Below the pieces are notes generated by a model. That model was not told the origin of the DNA and searched no databases. It was given only the letters and a program-made list of their open reading frames with translations. This document shows positions 1 through 5,889 of a DNA stretch of 13,349 bases, piece by piece. The first letter of the stretch is position 1, and the number at the start of each line of letters is the position of its first letter. The position numbers and the translations under genes are program-made. The DNA comes from an uncultured Pigmentiphaga sp. (GTDB lineage: Bacteria; Pseudomonadota; Gammaproteobacteria; Burkholderiales; Burkholderiaceae_B). The stretch spans positions 1-13,349 of the forward strand of contig CALAGD010000034.1 in assembly GCA_937891425.1 (NCBI GenBank). The letters are read 5' to 3'.

Positions 1-732
1 GCGTGCCGACCTGAAGCCCTGTCCGAACCGCTGGACATGCAGGGCAATGGTCGGCATGGCGGGCGATCCCAGCTCGATCTCGCGCTCGGCCATTCTGCTG
101 GCACATTCCGGCGCTTCCTCGAGGCGGGCAACGCTGGTTTCCCAGCGGAAGGCGAGCGGCGCTTCCTCGGCATTGACGACATCGGACTCGAGCCGGTCGG
201 GGTGCCGCTCGTAGAACATCGGCTCGAGCAGGTGGATGAGCGGGACGTCGAGTACGTCGATCCAGTAGCAGTCTTCTGTACCAACATTCTCGTGCGAGTG
301 CCACATCCAGCTCGGTGTAATCAGCACGTCACCGGGGCGCATCTCGACGCGCGTGCCGTTGACGGTGGTATAGGTACCATGGCCATCGAGGATGATGCGC
401 AAGGCGGCCGGCGTATGCCGGTGGGCATAGGCCACTTCACCGGGCTTGATCATCTGGTAGGCCGCAACCAGGGTACGTACGGTCGGGTAGATGTTGCCCT
501 CGACCGGGTTCGTCATGGTGAGGTTGCGCCGTTCCGCCTGCTCCGTGCCGATCAGCCGGCCCGCCGCATCGAGGATGGGCTTCACATCGGCGTAACGCCA
601 ACGATAGGGCACCAGGGTCTTGCGGGGTTCGGGCCACAGCGCCGGACTGCGGCGATGCCAGCCCCCTTCCATGCTCAACGCATCGAAAGCTGCATACAGC
701 TTCTCGAGCGTGTCAAGGTTCGAGTTGCTCAT
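1..732 (-). CDS. Gentisate/salicylate 1,2-dioxygenase-type cupin dioxygenase (3' end outside window)
   Basis: The 244 visible residues are the N-terminal two thirds of a bicupin ring-cleaving dioxygenase; the family is about 340-380 aa, so the second cupin lies beyond the left edge. These Fe(II) enzymes split gentisate, salicylate or 1-hydroxy-2-naphthoate between the carboxylated and adjacent hydroxylated carbons. The first cupin carries HRHTPAALR at 104-112 and PSWMWHSHEN at 140-149, so the iron ligands should be H104, H106 and H145. Q93, R112, H147, W157 and D159 line up with substrate-pocket residues I recall from salicylate dioxygenase. The usual HDHGN is HSHEN here, and a usual Trp four residues before Q93 is V89, so the substrate may not be gentisate. 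The ATG overlaps the upstream hydrolase stop as ATGA and has no ribosome binding site of its own, which indicates translational coupling. Family is secure; substrate is unknown. Confidence 0.85.
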   Translation of the reverse strand, partial: MSNSNLDTLEKLYAAFDALSMEGGWHRRSPALWPEPRKTLVPYRWRYADVKPILDAAGRLIGTEQAERRNLTMTNPVEGNIYPTVRTLVAAYQMIKPGEVAYAHRHTPAALRIILDGHGTYTTVNGTRVEMRPGDVLITPSWMWHSHENVGTEDCYWIDVLDVPLIHLLEPMFYERHPDRLESDVVNAEEAPLAFRWETSVARLEEAPECASRMAEREIELGSPAMPTIALHVQRFGQGFRSAR

Positions 733-1619
733 GATTGCTTGATGATCTGCGGTACGTAGGGTTTCTCGAAAATGAAGGTACGACCACCTTCACCTTGAAC
801 TACGGGTACCGACATTTCGCCGACGCGGTCGATACGGATACGGATGATGTCGCCAGGCTTGACCTGGCCGACACCAGCGGGGGTGCCGGTAGCGATGATG
901 TCGCCGGGATACAGCGTCATCACGGCCGACGCCATTTCCACCATCCCCGGAATGTCGAGCACGAGATCGCGGGTATTGGCGTGCTGACGCAGTTCGTCGT
1001 TCACCCACAGTTTCATTTCGAGGTTGTCGGAAGGTCCGACTTCATCAGCAGTGACGATCCAGGGGCCGACCGGGCAGAACGTGTCGTAAGCCTTGCGTGC
1101 GACCCGTTCCTCACGGCCGCGCACCACCATGTCGAGCAGGCAGGCATAACCGAACACGTGTTCCGCCCAGTTCTCGCGAGGAATGTTGCGACCGCCCTTG
1201 CCTATGACGATACCCAGTTCGCACTCGTGGTGCACCTCGCGTGTGGGCAGGTCGGGCAGCACGACAGGCTCGCCCGCACCGGACAGCGAGGAGTTGGGTT
1301 TGAGGAAGAAGCCCTGGTGCGTGGCCCGGTAGTCGGCCTGCATCTCACGACCGTGGTCGTGGTAGTTCACCGGGTACGCGATGACCTTGTTGGGCCAGGG
1401 AATGGGCGTCAGCAGCTTGACGGCACTGATATCGTATTTCGGCGCCGTCTTGGCCGCTTCTTCCAGCTTCGGCGCATAGGTGTCGAAATCGGCGATGACC
1501 CGCACCATGCCCACGGGCGGAAACTCGGCCGTATCGATTCCAAGCACGTCGGTGACATCCGCAATCTGGTCGCCGACCACGACGCCTACACGTCCTTCAT
1601 TAAAGCGAGCAAGTTTCAT
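729..1619 (-). CDS. Fumarylacetoacetate hydrolase (FAH) family protein
   Basis: This 296-aa protein has the FAH fold. The family hydrolyses C-C bonds in ring-fission products such as fumarylpyruvate, or decarboxylates or hydrates similar oxo-acids, using a divalent metal. A short N-terminal domain (1-70) precedes the catalytic domain. The latter shows KVIAYPVNYHDHG (78-90), FLKPNSSLSG (105-114), the metal-binding HHECELG with E132 and E134, a likely third ligand D163, and the GDIIATGTPAGVG signature (239-251). The start MKLARFNEG is the normal family start. An in-frame GTG at 1649 would add 10 residues but has no ribosome binding site. Its ATG instead overlaps the stop of a 16-codon ORF, and its own stop overlaps the dioxygenase ATG. 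The pairing suggests it processes the dioxygenase product, for example as a fumarylpyruvate hydrolase. That role is inferred: no maleylpyruvate isomerase is visible and the family is broad. Confidence 0.88.
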   Translation of the reverse strand: MKLARFNEGRVGVVVGDQIADVTDVLGIDTAEFPPVGMVRVIADFDTYAPKLEEAAKTAPKYDISAVKLLTPIPWPNKVIAYPVNYHDHGREMQADYRATHQGFFLKPNSSLSGAGEPVVLPDLPTREVHHECELGIVIGKGGRNIPRENWAEHVFGYACLLDMVVRGREERVARKAYDTFCPVGPWIVTADEVGPSDNLEMKLWVNDELRQHANTRDLVLDIPGMVEMASAVMTLYPGDIIATGTPAGVGQVKPGDIIRIRIDRVGEMSVPVVQGEGGRTFIFEKPYVPQIIKQS

Positions 1620-1666
1620 CGAGATAGTGTTTTCGGTGTGTAAACCCACGAACGGACGACGGACAT
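1616..1666 (-). CDS. Possible 16-codon leader ORF coupled to the FAH gene
   Basis: A short ORF encoding MSVVRSWVYTPKTLSR begins at ATG 1666-1664. GGAG lies five bases upstream (1675-1672). Its TGA (1618-1616) overlaps the ATG of the FAH-family gene as ATGA. The FAH start itself has no Shine-Dalgarno sequence, so ribosomes finishing this ORF could re-initiate on the hydrolase. The peptide matches nothing I recognise, and it has no run of one amino acid that would suggest classical attenuation. An inverted repeat covers its start codon. It could also be chance, since the ORF is very short. Confidence 0.35.
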   Translation of the reverse strand: MSVVRSWVYTPKTLSR

Positions 1667-1672
1667 CCGTTC
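1650..1672 (-). promoter_or_regulatory. Inverted repeat covering the leader ORF start
   Basis: GAACGGA (1672-1666 on the minus strand) is followed nine bases later by its exact complement TCCGTTC (1656-1650). In minus-strand RNA this folds to a 7-bp stem that takes in the last base of the GGAG ribosome binding site and the A of the leader ORF ATG. As DNA it could be a second regulator site near the main palindrome. Either role is inferred. Confidence 0.35.
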
Positions 1673-1682
1673 TCCATCAAAC

Positions 1683-1711
1683 TTGACTGTTCTATTAGAT
1701 AGAACTATAGT
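1683..1711 (+). promoter_or_regulatory. Sigma70-type promoter toward the IclR gene
   Basis: TTGACT (1683-1688), a 17-bp spacer and TATAGT (1706-1711) give five of six matches in each hexamer. The predicted start of transcription is near 1718, giving a leader of about 180 bases before the IclR ATG. The -10 box sits on the centre of the 36-bp palindrome, so a protein bound there would block this promoter. Confidence 0.5.
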
Positions 1712-1725
1712 TCTTGCTAATAGAA
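1690..1725. promoter_or_regulatory. 36-bp near-perfect palindrome, probable IclR-family operator
   Basis: The central 14 bases AGAACTATAGTTCT (1701-1714) are a perfect palindrome. They are flanked, after one 2-bp mismatch step on each side, by TTCTATTAG (1690-1698) and its complement CTAATAGAA (1717-1725). Sixteen of 18 base pairs are symmetric about 1707/1708. The site is very AT-rich in a GC-rich region and lies between the hydrolase operon and its divergent IclR-type gene, overlapping a predicted promoter. IclR-family proteins bind palindromes in such gaps, so autoregulation and control of the catabolic genes is the simplest reading. No binding data exist here. Confidence 0.7.
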
Positions 1726-1754
1726 TATTCCCACGGCTCGGACGTTACTGTCAA
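1726..1754 (-). promoter_or_regulatory. Possible minus-strand promoter for the hydrolase-dioxygenase operon
   Basis: The minus strand has a consensus TTGACA at 1754-1749, inside an inverted copy of the plus-strand -35 region: ACTTGACTGT at 1681-1690 against ACTGTCAAGT at 1747-1756, nine of ten pairs matching. The expected -10 at 17-18 bp spacing is poor (GGAATA or GAATAT), so the call is tentative. If real, this promoter faces the IclR promoter and both converge on the palindrome. Confidence 0.25.
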
Positions 1755-1884
1755 GTCGGTTCGTCCCCTGGAATGCGTTCTTGTCTTGCGTACTCGCTGC
1801 TCCTTCGGGATGTTCTGCACGGCGCCGGGCACGCTACTTCCGGGTCGCACACCCCCCAAAAACCGATGTAACCAGCACAAGAAA

Positions 1885-1890
1885 TACAAT
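1885..1890 (+). promoter_or_regulatory. TACAAT -10-like box just before the IclR start
   Basis: TACAAT ends nine bases before the ATG at 1900. A transcript from it would start near 1897 and be almost leaderless. No convincing -35 lies upstream. The ATG has no Shine-Dalgarno sequence, which fits, but the element could be chance. Confidence 0.3.
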
Positions 1891-1899
1891 CTCTTCCTT

Positions 1900-2640
1900 A
1901 TGCCTAGAAAACCCCAGAACCCGTCCCTTGCCGACACTGACGCGGCCCCGGGTGGCGTCGCTGCCGTTGACCGGGCCCTTTCGCTCATCAATGCGTTTCA
2001 CCGCAACGACCCGCCGCTGAGCCTCACCGAGCTTGCGGAACGAACCCGGCTGTACAAGAGCACGGTGTCGCGCCTGCTCGCATCGCTCGAGCACGCGCAC
2101 TTCGTACAACGCATCCAGGCCGGCCCCTACCGCGGCCACTGGGCGCTGGGTAGCGCGGTGGCGCGGCTGTACTCCGTATACACGACGTCGGCGTCACCGG
2201 AAGCGATTCTCGTGCCCACCCTCGAAGCGCTCGTAAAGGAAACCGGCGAAAGCGCTGCCTATCACGTACGCCAGGGCGATGCCCGCCTGTGCCTGTACCG
2301 GGTTGACTCTCCCCACCCGCTGCGCGACCACACTCAGGCAGGCGATCTGCTGCCCATGGATCGCGGCGCCGGGGCCCGCGTACTGATTGCCTTTGGAGAA
2401 GATCCCGGCAGTCCCCTCTATCAGAAAGACCGTGATTTGTACGAGCAAATCAAGAAACAGGGCTATTGCGCCAACGTGGGCGACCGCGTTGCCGAAATTG
2501 CCGGCATTTCCGCCCCGGTCTTCAAGGCCGACGGTTCGCTGGCAGGGGCCATCACCCTGTCGATGCCGGCCAATCGTTTCAATCAGCAACATATTGAGCC
2601 TGTCGTGCGCGCAGCCCGACTGCTCAGCGGAACTTTCTGA
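1900..2640 (+). CDS. IclR-family transcriptional regulator
   Basis: The 246-aa product has the two IclR domains. An N-terminal winged helix-turn-helix covers about residues 20-72, with the recognition helix in LYKSTVSRLLASLE. A C-terminal effector-binding domain covers about 95-245, including YHVRQGDARLCLYRVDSPHPLR and the closing ISAPVF...AGAITLSMPA. IclR proteins are dimers or tetramers that repress or activate catabolic operons in response to aromatic or organic acids. The ATG at 1900 fits the usual family length; an upstream TTG at 1714 stays in frame but would add 62 residues of unlike composition. The gene is divergent from the hydrolase-dioxygenase pair, with a palindrome between, so it likely controls that operon and itself. 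The effector is unknown and is probably the ring substrate or a metabolite of it. Confidence 0.92.
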   Translation: MPRKPQNPSLADTDAAPGGVAAVDRALSLINAFHRNDPPLSLTELAERTRLYKSTVSRLLASLEHAHFVQRIQAGPYRGHWALGSAVARLYSVYTTSASPEAILVPTLEALVKETGESAAYHVRQGDARLCLYRVDSPHPLRDHTQAGDLLPMDRGAGARVLIAFGEDPGSPLYQKDRDLYEQIKKQGYCANVGDRVAEIAGISAPVFKADGSLAGAITLSMPANRFNQQHIEPVVRAARLLSGTF

Positions 2641-2651
2641 CCTGGCCCGGA

Positions 2652-2682
2652 CCCTGTATCAGGGATTTCCCGCCTAGGGAAA
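2652..2682 (+). terminator. Two weak hairpins after the IclR gene
   Basis: CCCTG-TAT-CAGGG (2652-2664) and TTTCCC-GCCTA-GGGAAA (2666-2682) are short perfect stems just downstream of the IclR stop. Neither is followed by a real T tract, so intrinsic termination would be weak. They are all I see in this short gap apart from the kdkA -10 box. Confidence 0.25.
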
Positions 2683-2712
2683 ATCAGCTTCAGCCAGGGC
2701 GTGCCCGCGCCT

Positions 2713-2718
2713 TACAAT
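2713..2718 (+). promoter_or_regulatory. TACAAT -10 box for kdkA, possibly leaderless
   Basis: TACAAT ends six bases before the ATG at 2725, so the expected first transcribed base is the A of the start codon. No Shine-Dalgarno sequence precedes the ATG. The -35 region is poor (TTCAGC at 18 bp spacing, three of six). Confidence 0.4.
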
Positions 2719-2724
2719 TTCGCC

Positions 2725-3492
2725 ATGAACCAGTCATCCACCCTTGGAACCGACCACCGTTACCTGTTTCCTGCAGGCCCGCAACGCCAGGCCGGCCTGC
2801 TGGTGGATACGTCACGTTGCGGTCCGCAGTCTTCGCTGCGCCTGCTCGAGCCCGACAGCTATCGCGACGCGGCAGAACGCATTCAGGGGCGTGGAGGGCG
2901 CGGGGCCGCCTGGTTCGTCAGTGGCCCCTTCGGCCGGGGTGTACTGCGCCATTACCGGCGAGGCGGCTGGCTGTCCCGCTTCGATACGGGCTGGTATGTA
3001 TGGAGTGGTGAAGGAAACGCCCGCTGCGTCCGTGAATATCGTCTGTTGCGTGCCTTGCGCGCGCAGGGCCTGCCGGTACCCGCACCCATTGCAGCCGGAT
3101 GGTGGCGCCACGGGCCGCTCTATCGCCAGGCGCTGCTCATCGAGCGCATTGAAGGTGCCCGTACGCTGGCCCAGCTGATGGCTGAACAGCCACAACGCGC
3201 CCCCTGGGAAGGCGTTGGCCAGACCATCGCACGCTTCCATCGCGCGGGCGTCTGGCATGCCGATCTCAACGCACACAACATTCTGCGCGACGCGCAGGGA
3301 TCGCTGTGGCTCATCGATTTCGACAAGAGTCGCCAGGGCCACATCACCCGCGAAGAGTGCGAACAGAATCTCCTGCGCCTGCGCCGCTCGCTGCTCAAGC
3401 TGCAGCCCGAACATGGCGAGGCAGGCTGGCAAAGGCTTTATGCCGCGTGGCTCATAGCCATGGGCTCAACGCGCCCATCACTCTCGCGGTAG
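2725..3492 (+). CDS. kdkA: 3-deoxy-D-manno-octulosonic acid (Kdo) kinase
   Basis: KdkA phosphorylates the 4-OH of the Kdo residue on Kdo-lipid A with ATP at the inner membrane. The 255-aa protein shows the family's kinase-like core: GRGGRGAAWFV near 55-65, RGVLRHYRRGGW (71-82), REYRLLRALRAQGLPVPAP (103-121), the catalytic loop HADLNAHNIL (178-187) with D180, and the metal-binding DFD at 198-200. Length is close to the enterobacterial and Haemophilus enzymes. The ATG at 2725 follows a -10-like box; an in-frame GTG at 2701 would start upstream of that box and is less likely. The gene converges on waaA, whose product supplies the substrate, and the coding regions overlap by 41 bp. Family assignment is firm, and the neighbour supports it. 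Confidence 0.92.
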   Translation: MNQSSTLGTDHRYLFPAGPQRQAGLLVDTSRCGPQSSLRLLEPDSYRDAAERIQGRGGRGAAWFVSGPFGRGVLRHYRRGGWLSRFDTGWYVWSGEGNARCVREYRLLRALRAQGLPVPAPIAAGWWRHGPLYRQALLIERIEGARTLAQLMAEQPQRAPWEGVGQTIARFHRAGVWHADLNAHNILRDAQGSLWLIDFDKSRQGHITREECEQNLLRLRRSLLKLQPEHGEAGWQRLYAAWLIAMGSTRPSLSR

Positions 3493-4729
3493 CCCCCTGA
3501 TTTGCCTCAACAAAGGTGCGCGCGGCCTGTGCACGCTGCAGGCGCAACTGGTTATTGTCCAACCATTTAACGGCAAGTTGCACTGCAGCTGACGGGTCTG
3601 CCACCTGCTCGGCCGCGCCGGCCGCAACGGCGTCCTCAACGGCCTGCGCGAAATTCCTGGTATATGGTCCGACAATTACAGGAACGCCTGCAGCGCACGC
3701 CTCGACGAGGTTCTGTCCGCCGAAGTCAAGAAAGCTGCCGCCGATGATGGCCACCTGGCTAGCCGCATAGTAGGCAGCCATCTCTCCCACGCTGTCGCCC
3801 AGCACCCAGGTTGCATCGCCCGCTGCCGCCTGCTCGCCCCACCCGGAGCGCCTGACATATGACATGCCACTCGTGCCCAGCATGCGCGCAACCTCGTCGA
3901 ATCGCTGCGGATGCCGTGGCACGAGCAGGAACAGCACACGCCCCATCTCGGGGGCATGCGTCTGCAACAGCTCGGTTACTGCCGCGATGAACAGTGCTTC
4001 TTCGCCTTCCCGGGTACTGGCGATACACACCACGGGCCGCCCCAGCTGCCGTGCCCAGGCCTGACCGCGCGCAACCAGTTCAGGCGATACGCGCACGTCG
4101 AACTTCAGATTGCCCACGACCTGCACCTGCCGTGCGCCACACGCGAGCAGGCGCCGGGCATCATCGGCAGTCTGGGCCAGCACTTCTTCAAGTGCCCCGA
4201 AAGCCGGCCGCATGAGACGGTCGAATCGCTGCATCTGGCGTTGCGATTTCTCTGACAGGCGGGCGCTGACGAGCACCAGCGGAACCGCCGATTGTCGCGC
4301 TGCATGGACGAGGTTCGGCCATACCTCACGTTCGATCAGCAACCCCACGCGCGGACGCCAGGCACGAAAAAACCTGCGCACTGACCCGGGAAAGTCGTAT
4401 GGCAGCCATTGCTGAATCAGCTTGCCGCTTTCGATGCTGGCAGCATGGGCACGGCGCGCTTCCGTCCACGCCGTTGCCGTGGTGTGTGTCAGCAGGACCG
4501 TGTGCCCGCTCTCGAGCAGGGCATCGATGAGTGGCCTGGCGGCACGGGTTTCACCCAGGCTGACAGCGTGCACCCACACGGCCTGCTGTGTACAGGGTGC
4601 GCGGTAGCGGCCAAAGCGCTCTCTGCCCAGGATCTGCCACTTGCCCCCTTCGCGGCGACTGCGACGCCATAGCTGCCACCAGAACAGGGGTGCCGCCATA
4701 CGCAGCAGGAGGGTATACAGTGCACGCAC
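3452..4729 (-). CDS. waaA: Kdo transferase (3-deoxy-D-manno-octulosonic acid transferase)
   Basis: WaaA adds Kdo from CMP-Kdo to the lipid IVA precursor on the cytoplasmic face of the inner membrane. From GTG 4729 the product is 425 aa, a normal length. It begins with the membrane-associated MRALYTLLLRMAAPLFWW segment, then WVHAVSLGETRAARPL with the likely catalytic E60 and LLTHTTATAW. The C-terminal GT-B half has NLKFDV, LLVPRHPQRF, GDSVGEMAAYYAASQVAIIGGS and GGQNLVEACAAGVPVIVGP. GTG 4729 has AAAGG seven bases upstream and matches the family N-terminus. ATG 4774 (440 aa) and GTG 4795 (447 aa) are alternatives adding hydrophilic, non-family residues. It is last in the minus-strand LPS operon after waaC. 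With kdkA present, transfer of a single Kdo is expected by analogy to B. pertussis; the sequence alone cannot prove that. Confidence 0.95.
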   Translation of the reverse strand: MRALYTLLLRMAAPLFWWQLWRRSRREGGKWQILGRERFGRYRAPCTQQAVWVHAVSLGETRAARPLIDALLESGHTVLLTHTTATAWTEARRAHAASIESGKLIQQWLPYDFPGSVRRFFRAWRPRVGLLIEREVWPNLVHAARQSAVPLVLVSARLSEKSQRQMQRFDRLMRPAFGALEEVLAQTADDARRLLACGARQVQVVGNLKFDVRVSPELVARGQAWARQLGRPVVCIASTREGEEALFIAAVTELLQTHAPEMGRVLFLLVPRHPQRFDEVARMLGTSGMSYVRRSGWGEQAAAGDATWVLGDSVGEMAAYYAASQVAIIGGSFLDFGGQNLVEACAAGVPVIVGPYTRNFAQAVEDAVAAGAAEQVADPSAAVQLAVKWLDNNQLRLQRAQAARTFVEANQGATARVMGALSPWL

Positions 4730-4810
4730 CCGTTGGCCTTTGGCTGAATTGGACTCTTGCCGGACAGGCTCCATGCGGCAACCCTGGGACAACACACCGT
4801 ACCGCCCGGC

Positions 4811-5866
4811 TCAGGCGGTCGCCGGTGCCGGGCGTGGAGACGCCACGGAGCGCTGCGATTCCCCTGCCGGGTAGCGCTCGTCGAGCATGCCGGCCATGGT
4901 CTCGAGCACCTCTTCCAGCGATGGCGGTTTGCCGCGATCGCCCAGACTGGCCACCGGACCAGGCCCGGTGATGGGGGTGCGTACCACCGGCGTGGCGCAA
5001 TAGATACCGATCGTGGGCCTGCCCAGCGCTGCGGCAAGGTGGGTAATGCCACTGTCGAGTCCGACCATGATGTCGGACTCGGCGACGATCCTGGCTGTCT
5101 GCAGCAGGGGCAGACGCGGCAGCACCAGCGCGCGTGGCACGGCTCGGGCTATGGTTTCGGCACGGTCGCGTTCCTCGTCGTTGCCGGCAAAGAGCACGGG
5201 CAGCAGCTGCCGCTCGTGCAGGTCATGCACCACCGCCTGCCAGTGTGCGATGGGCCATACCTTGGTGGGGCGGCTGGCTGACGGCATGATGGCGGCAAAC
5301 GGTACTTCATCGGGGTGCCATAGCCGGCCGGGAGACAGTTCGACCGGCCGCAACGGCTCCTGCAATACGCGCTGCAGGGCGAAGTCCGGCTCGCCTTCCA
5401 CACGGTAACCCACCGACAGCCCGAACAGCTTGCGGTAACGGCGAACCGCCGGCTGCATGGGCCTTACCCGGTGACGGTACCGGTAGAACAGCGACGCGAT
5501 CGGTTCGCGCGCGGACGACCAGTCGAGCCCGTGCACGGGTCCGCGCGCACGCGCGGCCACCAGCAGGGCCGATTTGATCAGCCCCTGGGAATCGATGATG
5601 ATGTCGTACTTGCGCGCCCGCAGCTGTTCGATGAAAGCCGCACGCTCCTTGCGTACCGGCGCCGACCACCAGGCACGGCGCCACCGCCGCAACGCCACCG
5701 GAATGACCCGGTCGACCGCTGGATGCCACGACGGGATTTCAGCAAACGCTTCCTCGACGACCCAGTCGATGACTGCATCAGGATACCTGCGTGCGATGTC
5801 GGACACCGCTGGCAACGTGTGAACGAGATCCCCCATCGACGAGGTACGAACGATAAGTATGTACAT
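4811..5866 (-). CDS. waaC: ADP-heptose:LPS heptosyltransferase I
   Basis: WaaC transfers the first L-glycero-D-manno-heptose from ADP-heptose to Kdo on the inner leaflet. The 351-aa GT9-family protein starts MYILIVRTSSMGDLVHTLPA, with D13 at the position of the catalytic aspartate. It contains YDIIIDSQGLIKSALL in the acceptor half and, in the donor half, ASRPTKVWPIAHW, LFAGNDEERDRA and the nucleotide-sugar loop GLDSGITHLAAALGRP. ATG 5866 gives the family N-terminus but has no clear ribosome binding site. A GTG at 5893 overlaps the pgi stop as GTGA and could allow coupled initiation with nine extra residues. It lies 23 bp after pgi and before waaA in the same orientation. WaaC rather than WaaF is favoured by the position next to waaA and by the TSSMGDLVHTLPA start. 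Confidence 0.92.
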   Translation of the reverse strand: MYILIVRTSSMGDLVHTLPAVSDIARRYPDAVIDWVVEEAFAEIPSWHPAVDRVIPVALRRWRRAWWSAPVRKERAAFIEQLRARKYDIIIDSQGLIKSALLVAARARGPVHGLDWSSAREPIASLFYRYRHRVRPMQPAVRRYRKLFGLSVGYRVEGEPDFALQRVLQEPLRPVELSPGRLWHPDEVPFAAIMPSASRPTKVWPIAHWQAVVHDLHERQLLPVLFAGNDEERDRAETIARAVPRALVLPRLPLLQTARIVAESDIMVGLDSGITHLAAALGRPTIGIYCATPVVRTPITGPGPVASLGDRGKPPSLEEVLETMAGMLDERYPAGESQRSVASPRPAPATA

Positions 5867-5889
5867 ACGACTGCGAACGCCGTCAGCCC

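Noticed and set aside
37..759. 240-codon plus-strand ORF opposite the dioxygenase gene
   Set aside because: The minus strand in this stretch encodes a cupin dioxygenase with all iron ligands; the plus frame has no family features.
735..1643. 302-codon plus-strand ORF opposite the FAH gene
   Set aside because: It mirrors a clear FAH-family gene almost end to end, has no recognisable domain, and is the expected antisense open frame of a GC-rich coding region.
1620..1649. GTG 1649 as the start of the FAH gene
   Set aside because: It adds ten non-family residues, has no ribosome binding site, and lies inside the leader ORF and inverted repeat; MKLARFNEG at 1619 is the normal family start.
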